From contig JBKECQ010000015.1 of assembly GCA_047974845.1 (NCBI GenBank), positions 1 through 64,000 of the forward strand: a DNA stretch of 64,000 bases. Reading direction: 5' to 3'. Below, in pieces: positions 44,246 to 53,365 of the stretch; positions within the stretch are counted from its first letter, which is position 1; the number at the start of each line of letters is the position of its first letter. The notes beneath the pieces are model-generated. The model was not told where the DNA came from. It was given only the letters and a program-made list of their open reading frames with translations, and made no database searches. A program made the translations under genes and the position numbers. The stretch comes from Aminipila sp047974845. Its GTDB lineage: Bacteria > Bacillota > Clostridia > Peptostreptococcales > Anaerovoracaceae.

Positions 44246-46057
44246 TTATTCTGTCTTTATAAAGGTTTTTAACTCTTCCTCTAACTTTTCTATAATATCA
44301 TCTGCATCCTTTGCAGTGTTTCCCTTTGCTGATAAGTAAATCTTTATTTTAGGCTCTGTTCCTGAAGGTCTTACAATAAATGAGCTTCCACCTTCCAAAA
44401 TAATTTCCACCACATCTGATTTTGGCAGATTCCTTATGCCTTTTTCATAATCGTTTATCTGGATTATTTTTTTGCCGCAAATGCTATCAGGAAGGCTATC
44501 TCTAAAGCTTTTCATTAAATCAGACATAATTTGCATTCCCTTAACTCCCTCAAAAGTAAAGTCTAAGAGTTTTTCTTTAAAGTATCCAAATTCTTCATAT
44601 AGCTGGTGTAACCGCTCTATTAAAGTCATGCCTTTTTCCTTATAGTATGATGCCATTTCACAAATAAGCATGGCTCCGTTTACAGCATCTTTATCTCTTA
44701 CATAGCTGCCTGACAAGTAACCATAGCTCTCTTCAAATCCAAATAAAAACTCGTGTTCCCTTCCTTCATTTTCAAGGAATCCTATTTGTTCTCCGATAAA
44801 CTTAAACCCTGTTAATGTAGCTATAAACCTTATATCATGCTTTAAAGCCATCGCCTCTGCCATCTTAGTGGAAACAATAGTAGTTATAATGCAAGGGTTT
44901 CTTTTTATATCTGTTTTTACCTTTGTTTTAATCATGAAGTCAAGAAGCAATACTCCCACTTCATTGCCTGTTAAGAGCATATAATTAGACTTATCGTCCC
45001 CGCCGTATTCTTCTGCGGAATACACTGCAATACCAATCCTATCGCAGTCAGGATCAGTAGCTAATAGTAAGTCCGGGATATCTTCTTTACTGCCTTTGGC
45101 AATGGCCTCTTTTGCTAATTTATCGCACTTTTGTAGTCCAAGCTGAAGTGCTTCCCTTTTTTCAGGATTCGGATAAGGGCAAGTAGGAAAGTTTCCATCG
45201 GGAAGTTCTTGCTCCTCTACTATATTTATCTTCCTAACACCAATTTTATCTAAAATAGCTCTTACGCATTTATTTCCCGCACCGTTTAGGGGGGTATAAA
45301 CAACAGTAAGGTTATTAGCTAAAACCCCTGTGCTTTCAGAAAAAACTGCATTAATGTATGAATCTACATCACCTTTATTTATAATATTGAGGCTACCCTG
45401 CCCCCCTGTATTTTTTATATCATTAAAAATATCTAGGTTTTGGATATAAGAAAAGATTTTCTGCGCCGCCTCCAATGTAACTTGGCACCCAGAGTTATCA
45501 TAAACCTTATAACCATTGTATTTTGCGGGATTATGACTTGCTGTAATCATTATGCCCATGGCACAATTAAAATGTCTCACCGCGTATGAAAGAGCCGGCG
45601 TAGGCATAAGCTCATCAAATAAATACACATCAATATCATTTGCAAGTAATACTTCCGCGGCTGTTTTTGCAAAAACTCGGGAATTTATTCTGCTATCATA
45701 GGCTATAGCCACCGACGGCCTTTTTTGAACCGCCCAATTTTTTAGTGGTGAGTCTATTAAATATTGTCCTGCATTAATATATTCTGCTATGCCCTGTGTT
45801 GCTTTTGACACAGTGTATATATTCATTCTATTTGTACCTACACCTAGGATTCCCCTAAGTCCACCGGTACCGAATTCCACATCTTTATAAAATCTTTCAT
45901 AGATTTCTTCATCTGCATTTTTCGCATTCATGCATTCATGAAGTTCATCAATAAGTTGCTGGTTTATTTTTTTAACTATTTCATGGTTTTCACCTTTAAC
46001 TTCTTTTTTTAGTTCCTTATTTAAAAATAAACTCCAAGCTTCAAACCTCTGTTTCAT
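44246..46057 (-). CDS. pgcA: Phosphoglucomutase/phosphomannomutase (phospho-sugar mutase)
   Basis: 603-residue alpha-D-phosphohexomutase of the PgcA type. Active-site serine in MITASHNPAKYNGYKVY near 170; metal-binding LLATDPDCDRIGIAVY near 330; sugar-binding FGFEESYGYLSGSYV near 440; phosphate-binding FIVRPSGTEPKIKIYLS near 575. It interconverts glucose 6-phosphate and glucose 1-phosphate and supplies UDP-glucose, so it can feed the surface glycan made by the locus at 2.8-17.4 kb. Slightly longer than most PgcA proteins. About 120 bp separate it from hslO, and the divergent htrA gene lies upstream. Confidence 0.9.
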   Translation of the reverse strand: MKQRFEAWSLFLNKELKKEVKGENHEIVKKINQQLIDELHECMNAKNADEEIYERFYKDVEFGTGGLRGILGVGTNRMNIYTVSKATQGIAEYINAGQYLIDSPLKNWAVQKRPSVAIAYDSRINSRVFAKTAAEVLLANDIDVYLFDELMPTPALSYAVRHFNCAMGIMITASHNPAKYNGYKVYDNSGCQVTLEAAQKIFSYIQNLDIFNDIKNTGGQGSLNIINKGDVDSYINAVFSESTGVLANNLTVVYTPLNGAGNKCVRAILDKIGVRKINIVEEQELPDGNFPTCPYPNPEKREALQLGLQKCDKLAKEAIAKGSKEDIPDLLLATDPDCDRIGIAVYSAEEYGGDDKSNYMLLTGNEVGVLLLDFMIKTKVKTDIKRNPCIITTIVSTKMAEAMALKHDIRFIATLTGFKFIGEQIGFLENEGREHEFLFGFEESYGYLSGSYVRDKDAVNGAMLICEMASYYKEKGMTLIERLHQLYEEFGYFKEKLLDFTFEGVKGMQIMSDLMKSFRDSLPDSICGKKIIQINDYEKGIRNLPKSDVVEIILEGGSSFIVRPSGTEPKIKIYLSAKGNTAKDADDIIEKLEEELKTFIKTE

Positions 46058-46248
46058 CCTAGACTTCTCCTATTTTATACAGTAAACATTGCTCGTTTTA
46101 TGCAATTTTACACTATTAACAATATATTTTACCACATAAACATATTTTTTTCACAAAAAAATCACATTTGGTGGTTATTATATGACTATAGAAACGATAA
46201 ACGGGTTTTAAACCGATAAATCACATATAAAGGAGGGGATTTTATTAT

Positions 46249-47541
46249 ATGAATAATTTTAATAATTATGGGACTGGTGAATCAAATAATAATCACCCTA
46301 TTCAAGATGTAAACTTTGTTATACTAGAAGATACAACTGAATCGGATAAATCAAAGTTTGAGGAATCACATACCGGTAAGGTGCGAAAAAAGAAAAAACG
46401 AAAATGGTCATTTAAGCCATCTAGGAATATTGGTATTGCACTTACAGTAGTTTTGTGTATTGTAACATCCACAGCTTTTGGTTTTGGAGGTGCTATGCTT
46501 GCAAATAACCTAGAACCAAACAGTAACCACTTTGGTATACGTAATAACTCAAGCGATGAGTTAAAGCTTTCAACTACGGGAACGACCTTAGAAAAGGCAA
46601 CGGGTGGAGATTTGACAATTAAAGAAATTGTAGCTCTCAATGCAAATTCTGTAGTAGAAATAAAAACAGAATCGGTAACTACTGATTCTTGGATGATGCA
46701 ATATGTAACTCAGGGTGCCGGTAGTGGCGTAATCATATCCTCAGATGGATATATTGTCACCAATAACCACGTAATTGAGGGCTCAAATAAGATTTCCGTT
46801 ACTCTAAAAAACGGAAAGTCATATGAAGCAAAGCTTACAGGGCGAGACGATGAAACCGATTTAGCTGTCATAAAGATTAACGCAACAGGGCTTACCCCGG
46901 TTGTATACGGTAACAGTAATTCCTTAGAAGTCGGCGATTTAGCTGTGGTTATAGGTAATCCTTTAGGAAGTCTTGGAGGTACGGTAACTGCCGGTATTAT
47001 CAGCGCTCTTGACCGTTCCATAACCATTGAAGGAAAGCCAATGACTTTACTTCAAACGGATGCTTCTATTAATCCGGGTAACTCCGGAGGAGGTCTTTTC
47101 AACCAAAACGGAGAGCTTGTCGGTGTTGTAGTTGCAAAATCTGCCGGTTCTGATGTAGAAGGACTGGGTTTCGCAATACCGGTTAACAAGGTAAAAGATA
47201 TTGTTCAGGAACTTGCCGATTACGGATATGTACGCGGCAGAATAGATACAGGGCTAACATTTGTTGACCTAACTTCAATGAAGAACGCTATATTCTATGG
47301 AGTCAGAAATCTTGGTATTTACATTAAAAGTGTAGATACAGACCTTGCCAAGAGTTCTGGTTTGCAAAGTGGTGATATGATTTATTACATCGGTGAAACC
47401 CGAATTACCACTGCCTCTGAATTGACAAGTTCCTTTGATGATTACAAAGTCGGTGATACCGTTGATATAACAGTTGTTAGAGACAATGAAATGAAACAAC
47501 TTAAGCTTGTTCTCGGAGAGAAAACAACCTCTGAGCAATAA
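46249..47541 (+). CDS. htrA: HtrA/DegP-type S1C serine protease with PDZ domain
   Basis: 430 residues: a cytoplasmic, basic N-terminus (to about 62, KVRKKKKRKW), one membrane anchor (about 64-88), a trypsin-like domain with His in TNNHVIEG near 172, Asp in DDETDLAVIKI near 202 and Ser in NPGNSGGGLF near 280, and a C-terminal PDZ domain (about 330-420, GLQSGDMIYYIGE). It degrades damaged proteins outside the membrane. An AAAGGAGG site lies about 12 bases before ATG. Upstream, direct repeats CGATAAA at 46195-46201 and 46214-46220 flank GGTTTTAAACC, a possible stress-regulator site; WalRK-type or CssRS control is known for related genes but the repeats do not match WalR. Confidence 0.92.
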   Translation: MNNFNNYGTGESNNNHPIQDVNFVILEDTTESDKSKFEESHTGKVRKKKKRKWSFKPSRNIGIALTVVLCIVTSTAFGFGGAMLANNLEPNSNHFGIRNNSSDELKLSTTGTTLEKATGGDLTIKEIVALNANSVVEIKTESVTTDSWMMQYVTQGAGSGVIISSDGYIVTNNHVIEGSNKISVTLKNGKSYEAKLTGRDDETDLAVIKINATGLTPVVYGNSNSLEVGDLAVVIGNPLGSLGGTVTAGIISALDRSITIEGKPMTLLQTDASINPGNSGGGLFNQNGELVGVVVAKSAGSDVEGLGFAIPVNKVKDIVQELADYGYVRGRIDTGLTFVDLTSMKNAIFYGVRNLGIYIKSVDTDLAKSSGLQSGDMIYYIGETRITTASELTSSFDDYKVGDTVDITVVRDNEMKQLKLVLGEKTTSEQ

Positions 47542-47556
47542 ATTTTTAACAGCCAA

Positions 47557-47596
47557 AAAGCAGAGCATTTTGCGGTTTTCGCAAAAGCTCTGCTTT
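47557..47596. terminator. Bidirectional terminator between htrA and spoIIR
   Basis: AAAGCAGAGC-A-TTTTGCG and CGCAAAAGCTCTGCTTT form a 17 bp stem with a single bulged A and a GTTTT loop, flanked by A5 and T-rich sequence, between the convergent genes. Confidence 0.85.
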
Positions 47597-47600
47597 CTGA

Positions 47601-48374
47601 CTATTTTTGTAACAATTCTAAAGTTTTGAATTTAAGCTTGATTGCTGTTTGTGTTGATACGTCTTCCTTATTGTTTTGGCGAAGTATCATCAATTCATCG
47701 GTCATTCCAATGGCCGCATAAGTGGCAGGAGTAAATGGCTCCGGCTTATTAGGATTATCTGAACCATCTATTAAGCAAAGGGGCGGAAATAAAACACACC
47801 ACCAATTGTTACCTTCTCCCGCACCTATTGTTATATTAAGCGCTTCATAGTTTCCTGCAGGGAAGGTCATATCTCCATAAGTTTTTTCGGGAATCCATCT
47901 CACTCCCAGTTCCGCTGTAACCCCATATTTATAACCGTTTTCTTTTATAATATTTTCCGCGATTTCCTCAATTAAGTCCAAATTATCTTTTAAGTATTCT
48001 CTGGACTCATCAACATTCAGAGAGACCTGTGCTGTAGCCTCGTCATATAGTCCTGCCATAGTATTTATACTGTCGCCCTCTTCACTTTCAGTTGTCTCTT
48101 CAGATTTAATATTTTGCTCTTGAGGCTCTACAGAATCGTACTTTTGCATGGTTTCTTTGATAAGCTTTTGATTTACAGCTTCTAGTACACCATCCCTAAC
48201 TTTAAGTTTAAGCTCTTGATCCTGCGGTGAATTACTATTGGCTAATACATGAAATCTTATAATTCCCGGTGCCGTATTCGCCGTATTATTTTTCTGTATA
48301 TAAAATCCCGTATATAAAAGCATACAAATCAGTATAAATAGCATTATTTGCATCTGTCGCCTATCAAATCTCAT
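47601..48374 (-). CDS. spoIIR: Stage II sporulation protein R
   Basis: 257-residue secreted/membrane-anchored signalling protein. An N-terminal hydrophobic helix (about 8-26) is followed by the SpoIIR signature IRFHVLANSNSPQDQELKLKVRD and later GVRWIPEKTYGDMTFPAGNYEALNI and WWCVLFPPLCLID. In Bacillus and Clostridium, SpoIIR made in the forespore activates SpoIIGA in the mother cell to process pro-sigma-E. The start is ATG 48374, after GGGAGGGG; the frame is open to 48425 without a ribosome site. A low-complexity Glu/Gln-rich insert (about 100-125) is unusual. A sigma-F-like promoter lies upstream, separating it from sipL. Confidence 0.93.
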   Translation of the reverse strand: MRFDRRQMQIMLFILICMLLYTGFYIQKNNTANTAPGIIRFHVLANSNSPQDQELKLKVRDGVLEAVNQKLIKETMQKYDSVEPQEQNIKSEETTESEEGDSINTMAGLYDEATAQVSLNVDESREYLKDNLDLIEEIAENIIKENGYKYGVTAELGVRWIPEKTYGDMTFPAGNYEALNITIGAGEGNNWWCVLFPPLCLIDGSDNPNKPEPFTPATYAAIGMTDELMILRQNNKEDVSTQTAIKLKFKTLELLQK

Positions 48375-48411
48375 AAAACCCCTCCCTGTGTGGTTATCGT
48401 TCTTATTCCCG

Positions 48412-48439
48412 ATTATTACCAACAAGAGGCTTTTTATTC
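48412..48439 (-). promoter_or_regulatory. Candidate sigma-F/sigma-G promoter of spoIIR
   Basis: On the minus strand GAATA (48439-48435), a 14 bp spacer and GGTAATAAT (48420-48412) resemble the forespore consensus GYWTA-N15-GGNRANANTW, with one -35 mismatch and one base less spacing. It would start transcription about 35 bases before the ATG. spoIIR is sigma-F controlled in Bacillus, which supports the reading. Confidence 0.5.
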
Positions 48440-48468
48440 ACATTTTCAAAATTTTCACCATATCCCCT

Positions 48469-50622
48469 TTATTTTACGATTAAAAGTTTCATGCCTGGTT
48501 TTAATGGCTGTTCTTCTGCCAGTTCATTAATTTCAGTTATCATATCTGTTGTTGTTCTGTATTTTTTTGCAATATCCCATAGAGTATCCCCTGCCTTAGT
48601 AATATAAACTACCATTCCAGGTTTTGCTCCTTGTTCTTCCTTGGATTCCACAAAACAAACATTTTGTATTACCTGATATTTGTCTTGCCCATATACGGAT
48701 GAAGAAATAAATAGGTTTGCATTTACTTCGATTTGCTTTGTATTTATTCTATCAAACCACAATTCCTTTATTGCGATTTCACTGTTTGCCTTTGTATCTC
48801 CTCTACCCATAGGAATTTCCATTGAGCCTCTAAAATTAATATCCTTGTTCAGAGTAAAGGCCGGCTTCTTCTCATCTTCCGGTAAGCATAGTAAAGTAAT
48901 ATCAACTACGCCTTCAACTATATTTTTATTTTGTTCTAAGAAGCTCTGGCTATTTTTTATAGTACCGAAAATATAAATTACTTTTTTAACTTCACCATAC
49001 TTTTCAGGAACATTTATTATTTCTCTTACTGCTGCCTCTGTTACACCACTTCCTCCTAAAGACATGGCTTCCAGTTCTACCTTGTCACATACAATGTCTT
49101 TTGTCCTATGGTAAATATCTGTTACGATTTCTCTTTCAAGGTTCTTATATATCTCTATTGAGGTTTCTACATCTCCTTGAATTGAGAATGCATTTTCCAT
49201 AGGCTCTTCTTCAGTGGGAGACTTAATTTTTACATTTAAGTTATTATAGTTAAATGCTATCTTGCTTCCCTCCGCTGGGTTTGACAACGGAATAAACTGT
49301 GTAAATTCTGTCTTGCCTTGGAATAGCTGAGGTACTAATTTTGTGATGTCATCTGCATCTTCATCTGCTCTTTCACCCTCAACCTGAGAACCCAAATATA
49401 GCACATTGCAGTAAATGGTAGCATTGATTACAGCTTTATCCTCTGTAATCTGCTTATGATTTTCAACAATGTCAATATCGTATTTTAATATACGTTCCGG
49501 CTTTGGTTGCGTGTCTTTTAGAGGAAGGACTTCATCTATTTCAATAGTATCAGTTTTTCGTTCTGATACATGAGTCATCTGAATTTTTTCCTTTAACAGT
49601 TGTAATTTTTCACCTTTTATTCCTTGGAAAACCTGCATTTCAACGTTTGCATATTCACGCATTGCAAGTCTTACCGTAAGTTTTGCCCTAAATTTTCTCT
49701 CATTTATAACTGTATAATCTATACTTTCGATATAAGGCTTAATCACTAATCTTGACTGAGGTCCAACATCAACGCTCCAGTCAGTTTTGAAAGGAAGTCT
49801 AGATTGTATGTTAATAATGTGATGTTCACCCTCATAGTTTTCCGGAATATATAAAGTATGTAAATCTATTTCCCCATTTACCTTTACTAAATCCTGACCA
49901 GGCTGTGTAATTCTAATCTCAGAATCGGAAAGCCTTGCTTTTCCAGTCATAGAAAGAATGGATGCCAAGTCTTCTTTAGTGTCCGGCACTAAAATGTCCT
50001 CTTCCACGTAAACCTTTATTTCAGGCTTTTCTCTGATATCTGTCATCTTTAATTCATTTGTCATTAAAGTTCCCGGTGCCGGAACAATAAGTGCCACATC
50101 CCCATTTACCGGAGAAACAGTTGGCACTACGGTTTTCGAGTTCCCCGCTTCAAATGTGGCGGAGGCTTCTTCTGCATCTACTTCCACTACCGGTTCACTT
50201 TCCTCTGAATCCATTTCAAAATATAATTCTTCTTCATTGTGTGCAATAGTTTCAACGACTTCTTCTTTTTCTTCAACAACTTGTGCTTCGCTAGGAACCT
50301 CTTCTGCCACAAAGTCTGGCGTCTTAAGTGATTCTTCATACACAGACTCCTGTTCTTCTTCACTTTCCTTTCCAGAAAAACCTTGCAATGGCGGAAATTC
50401 ATTAAATTCTCTATCTTCAGTTTCCACTTGGTCAAATTCTTCTTTTGCCTCTACATCTAGTCCTTTACTTTCTTGTAGTGGGTCAAACCCGTCATCATTT
50501 TTGGTATCCTGTGCATAAAAATTTAGTAGACGATCATATGGTGATGGATCAAACTGATCCTCAGCATCCGGATCTCTTGCAGGCTGAAGTGCAAAATCAG
50601 GTATATCCTTATCATAGGTCAT
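48469..50622 (-). CDS. sipL: SipL-like spore morphogenesis protein (SPOCS domains and LysM)
   Basis: 717 residues. An acidic, low-complexity N-terminal region (about 1-185, many Glu and Asp) is followed by repeated SPOCS (DUF3794) domains, about three between 230 and 660 (recognisable in KVNGEIDLHTLYIPEN, INATIYCNVLYLG, VDITLLCLPEDEK), and a C-terminal LysM module (ITKAGDTLWDIAKKYRTTTD). This order matches SipL of Clostridioides difficile, whose LysM module binds SpoIVA and whose SPOCS domains help build the spore coat in the mother cell. The acidic N-terminal third appears to be an addition to the ~520-residue C. difficile protein. It lies just upstream of spoIIR; the two genes are also neighbours within a few genes in C. 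difficile, as far as I recall. Confidence 0.85.
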   Translation of the reverse strand: MTYDKDIPDFALQPARDPDAEDQFDPSPYDRLLNFYAQDTKNDDGFDPLQESKGLDVEAKEEFDQVETEDREFNEFPPLQGFSGKESEEEQESVYEESLKTPDFVAEEVPSEAQVVEEKEEVVETIAHNEEELYFEMDSEESEPVVEVDAEEASATFEAGNSKTVVPTVSPVNGDVALIVPAPGTLMTNELKMTDIREKPEIKVYVEEDILVPDTKEDLASILSMTGKARLSDSEIRITQPGQDLVKVNGEIDLHTLYIPENYEGEHHIINIQSRLPFKTDWSVDVGPQSRLVIKPYIESIDYTVINERKFRAKLTVRLAMREYANVEMQVFQGIKGEKLQLLKEKIQMTHVSERKTDTIEIDEVLPLKDTQPKPERILKYDIDIVENHKQITEDKAVINATIYCNVLYLGSQVEGERADEDADDITKLVPQLFQGKTEFTQFIPLSNPAEGSKIAFNYNNLNVKIKSPTEEEPMENAFSIQGDVETSIEIYKNLEREIVTDIYHRTKDIVCDKVELEAMSLGGSGVTEAAVREIINVPEKYGEVKKVIYIFGTIKNSQSFLEQNKNIVEGVVDITLLCLPEDEKKPAFTLNKDINFRGSMEIPMGRGDTKANSEIAIKELWFDRINTKQIEVNANLFISSSVYGQDKYQVIQNVCFVESKEEQGAKPGMVVYITKAGDTLWDIAKKYRTTTDMITEINELAEEQPLKPGMKLLIVK

Positions 50623-50734
50623 GATATTATCCCCCTTATACGTTATATTTTAAAGATCTGTTCTACGGCATTGTCCGCCTTAAATACATTAAACTCAATA
50701 TATTTTATTCGCAGGGGTTAATTTGTATTACTAC

Positions 50735-50763
50735 TTGTTTGATTTTATAAAAAAGTGTATACT
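50735..50763 (+). promoter_or_regulatory. Promoter of the diguanylate cyclase gene
   Basis: TTGTTT (50735-50740), 17 bp spacer and TATACT (50758-50763), about 80 bp upstream of the ATG in the divergent gap with sipL. Confidence 0.6.
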
Positions 50764-50843
50764 AATGTTTGCGTATTTAGATTTGTAATTAATATTATTC
50801 TAATTTATTATAAATATTTTTATTATTATATTGGGGAAAAATA

Positions 50844-52598
50844 ATGAGAACCTTTTTAACAAATAAGCGAATATCTACGGTGTGTATCTTGTCCATCATC
50901 CTACTTTTTTTAACTTCTTCCATTATTTTTACCAGTTTCCATTCTATTCCAAACACCTTAGGTCAGGAAAGTCTAATAAACTTTTCTTCTGACTGGAACG
51001 TATCTGTCGGTGATTCTGTGCCGGTTGTCATGAACCTTCCCGCTAAGATAAAAAATCCAAACAATGAGACCATAACTTTAGAAAAAAAACTTCCAGATGG
51101 GCTGGATTCTAGCTATAATTTTTCATTTTTAACTTCTGAGCAATATACTACAGTTTACTATGATGATGTTTTAGGATATTGTTACAAGTGTCCAAGTGCT
51201 TCCGGTGTAGAAAGTCTATCCGGTAAAAACTGGCACCTTGTCAGCTTAAACGGCGCGGATCAAGGGGGAAGCATTATTATTACATTGCAGTCTCCATATA
51301 AATCATATTCCGGTCTTATCCCCGAAGTATACCTAGGAACCAAAACTTCCCTGATTTTTAATATTCTGAGGCATATTATGTTTCCCTTTATCATTGGGGT
51401 AACCATATCAATAGTAGGTTTTGTCTTAATATTTTTATCCTTATTGCTACGCTCTTCCCGCTCTGAAACCGATACCGGATTTTTTGGTATCTTCTGTATC
51501 TTGTGTGGTTTATGGATAAGTATTGAAAGCAGTATGTTTCAATTTTTTTTAGGGAACACACCTCTAATAGACTTTTTTAATTTTTTATCCCTTGCCTCTA
51601 TTCCCTGTGCATTTTGCTTTTATTTACAAAGTACATCCCCGTATAAAGAGCTGGTATCCTTTAAATTTTTTTCCATATTATCAGTGATTAATTTATGGAC
51701 AATTTTTTTGCTTCAGATTCTTGGAAAAGCTGATTTTATGGAAACTGTTATTTTTACCAAGATACTTATAGCGGTTATTTTTATCTACAGCTTTGTATTT
51801 GAAGTTAAATCTTATATTGCAAATAGGCATTTTACCCGATTGAAAGTTACTGTCTTAGGGCAGCTAATCTTTATTTTTTGCGGCACATTGGGTTTTATAG
51901 TGTATCATAACAACCCTAATTTTCATTGGAATACACTGGCAGTTTGCATTGGAATGGTAATTTTTATTTTCTGCCTTCTGTTTGATAGTTCAGTGAAATT
52001 CTATAACATAAAAAAAATAACTCATAGAAATCAATTTCTTGAAGAGCTTGCTTTTGTTGATGTATTAACAGGTTTATACAACAGAACTGCGTATTCTGAG
52101 GCCTTAAAAAATAAGTATGATACCAACCTTCACGAGCTTGATAGCATGGGTATTTTTATGGCAGATATTAATAATTTAAAAGATATTAACGATACTTATG
52201 GACATGAGGAAGGGGATATCGCTATTTATAAGGCGGGACAAATCATTAAAAAGACCTTTAGAAATTATGGCACTGCTTATCGTGTAGGTGGCGATGAATT
52301 TTGTATTATTTGTGAAGGCATCACCCGTGAAAAGTGCAATTACTTGTTGAATAGATTTCGCATAGAAACCAACAATGTCAATGCCTTATCAAAAAATACC
52401 TCATCAGTGCCGGTGGAACTTTCTCTCGGCCATGCTTTCCATGATTTCCTTGAACCTAAATTTGATTCCCTGGCAGATCTCCTTAAACGTGCGGACAATG
52501 CAATGTATGCCAATAAAGTTAATTTTCAAAGTAAATATAAGGGTGCAAAAGTATCTGACATTACAAAAAACACAATAGTCACGAAAAGAATTGAATAA
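50844..52598 (+). CDS. Membrane-bound GGDEF diguanylate cyclase
   Basis: 584 residues: an N-terminal membrane helix (about 9-30), an extracytoplasmic sensory region (about 35-175) resembling the beta-rich domains that precede 7TM-DISM receptors, seven to eight membrane helices (about 178-395), and a C-terminal GGDEF domain (about 405-570). The active site is intact: YRVGGDEFCIICEG near 480, ADINNLKDINDTYGHEEGD near 440, and FVDVLTGLYNRTAY at the domain start. The product-inhibition I-site RxxD five residues before GGDEF is absent (RNYG), so feedback inhibition by c-di-GMP is not expected. It is followed 70 bp later by a CheC gene in the same direction. The ligand is unknown. Confidence 0.88.
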   Translation: MRTFLTNKRISTVCILSIILLFLTSSIIFTSFHSIPNTLGQESLINFSSDWNVSVGDSVPVVMNLPAKIKNPNNETITLEKKLPDGLDSSYNFSFLTSEQYTTVYYDDVLGYCYKCPSASGVESLSGKNWHLVSLNGADQGGSIIITLQSPYKSYSGLIPEVYLGTKTSLIFNILRHIMFPFIIGVTISIVGFVLIFLSLLLRSSRSETDTGFFGIFCILCGLWISIESSMFQFFLGNTPLIDFFNFLSLASIPCAFCFYLQSTSPYKELVSFKFFSILSVINLWTIFLLQILGKADFMETVIFTKILIAVIFIYSFVFEVKSYIANRHFTRLKVTVLGQLIFIFCGTLGFIVYHNNPNFHWNTLAVCIGMVIFIFCLLFDSSVKFYNIKKITHRNQFLEELAFVDVLTGLYNRTAYSEALKNKYDTNLHELDSMGIFMADINNLKDINDTYGHEEGDIAIYKAGQIIKKTFRNYGTAYRVGGDEFCIICEGITREKCNYLLNRFRIETNNVNALSKNTSSVPVELSLGHAFHDFLEPKFDSLADLLKRADNAMYANKVNFQSKYKGAKVSDITKNTIVTKRIE

Positions 52599-52668
52599 TT
52601 CGGAATTTTATGTTACTATATTTTTGATAGTATAACTAATGCAATTTTATTCAAGGAGAAAACTACTA

Positions 52669-53253
52669 ATGGATGTAACTAAAAAAGAAATAGATGCTAT
52701 CGGCGAACTTTTTAATATCGGGACAGGTTCTTCTGCAACTGCTCTTTCTACCATATTAAGTAAAGTGGTAAAAATTTCAGTACCTGAAGTTCAGGTTGTT
52801 ACACCTAGGGAATTGGATATTTCCTATTTAGAACCCGCTTATGGTATTAGTGTTGACTATACCAAAGGCCTAAGAGGAACTAATTCTCTTATATTAAAAA
52901 AACAGGATATACTAAAATTAGTCAGTCAGATGACCTATATGGACATAACTGAAATAGATGAGATTTCAAAAAGTGCTATCTGCGAGTTGATGAATCAAAT
53001 GATGGGTTCTTCTTCTACAGCTCTAGCCGGATTTTTAAATAAAGAAATAGATATCTCTACTCCAAAGCTAGGAGAAATACAAGACACTACAAGTTATAAA
53101 AACTTTATGTACGGACAATATGAGAGTGTTATGACAGTAACATTTATCCTTGAGGTTGAAGATTTTTTATCAACTAAATTTGTTACCGTCATGAGTAGTG
53201 ATATCTGTGAGGCTATATTAGAGGAGATGCGAAAAATGCATCCAATTACTTAA
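52669..53253 (+). CDS. cheC: CheC-type chemotaxis phosphatase
   Basis: 194-residue CheC-like protein starting at ATG 52669 with GGAG ten bases upstream; the frame extends to 52639. Both phosphatase motifs of the CheC/FliY/CheX family (D/S-x3-E-x2-N) are visible: DAIGELFNIGTGSSATAL near residue 8 and SAICELMNQMMGSSSTAL near 105. CheC dephosphorylates CheY-P. No other chemotaxis or flagellar gene is in the window, so it may act on a different response regulator or on a distant Che system. Its closeness to the diguanylate cyclase suggests co-transcription. Confidence 0.85.
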   Translation: MDVTKKEIDAIGELFNIGTGSSATALSTILSKVVKISVPEVQVVTPRELDISYLEPAYGISVDYTKGLRGTNSLILKKQDILKLVSQMTYMDITEIDEISKSAICELMNQMMGSSSTALAGFLNKEIDISTPKLGEIQDTTSYKNFMYGQYESVMTVTFILEVEDFLSTKFVTVMSSDICEAILEEMRKMHPIT

Positions 53254-53276
53254 GACCCCTATATAACCTATATAAT

Positions 53277-53330
53277 AAAAGCTAATGCCCTTTTTCACCT
53301 TGCAGTTTTAGAAAAAGGGCATTAGCTTTT
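53277..53330. terminator. Bidirectional terminator between cheC and the GntR gene
   Basis: A perfect 20 bp stem pairs 53277-53296 with 53311-53330; its core is GCTAATGCCC, with A4 and T4 at the base and T-rich sequence to the right. Confidence 0.9.
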
Positions 53331-53365
53331 ATTATTTTTTAATGTCTGTTTTATATTGTATATGG

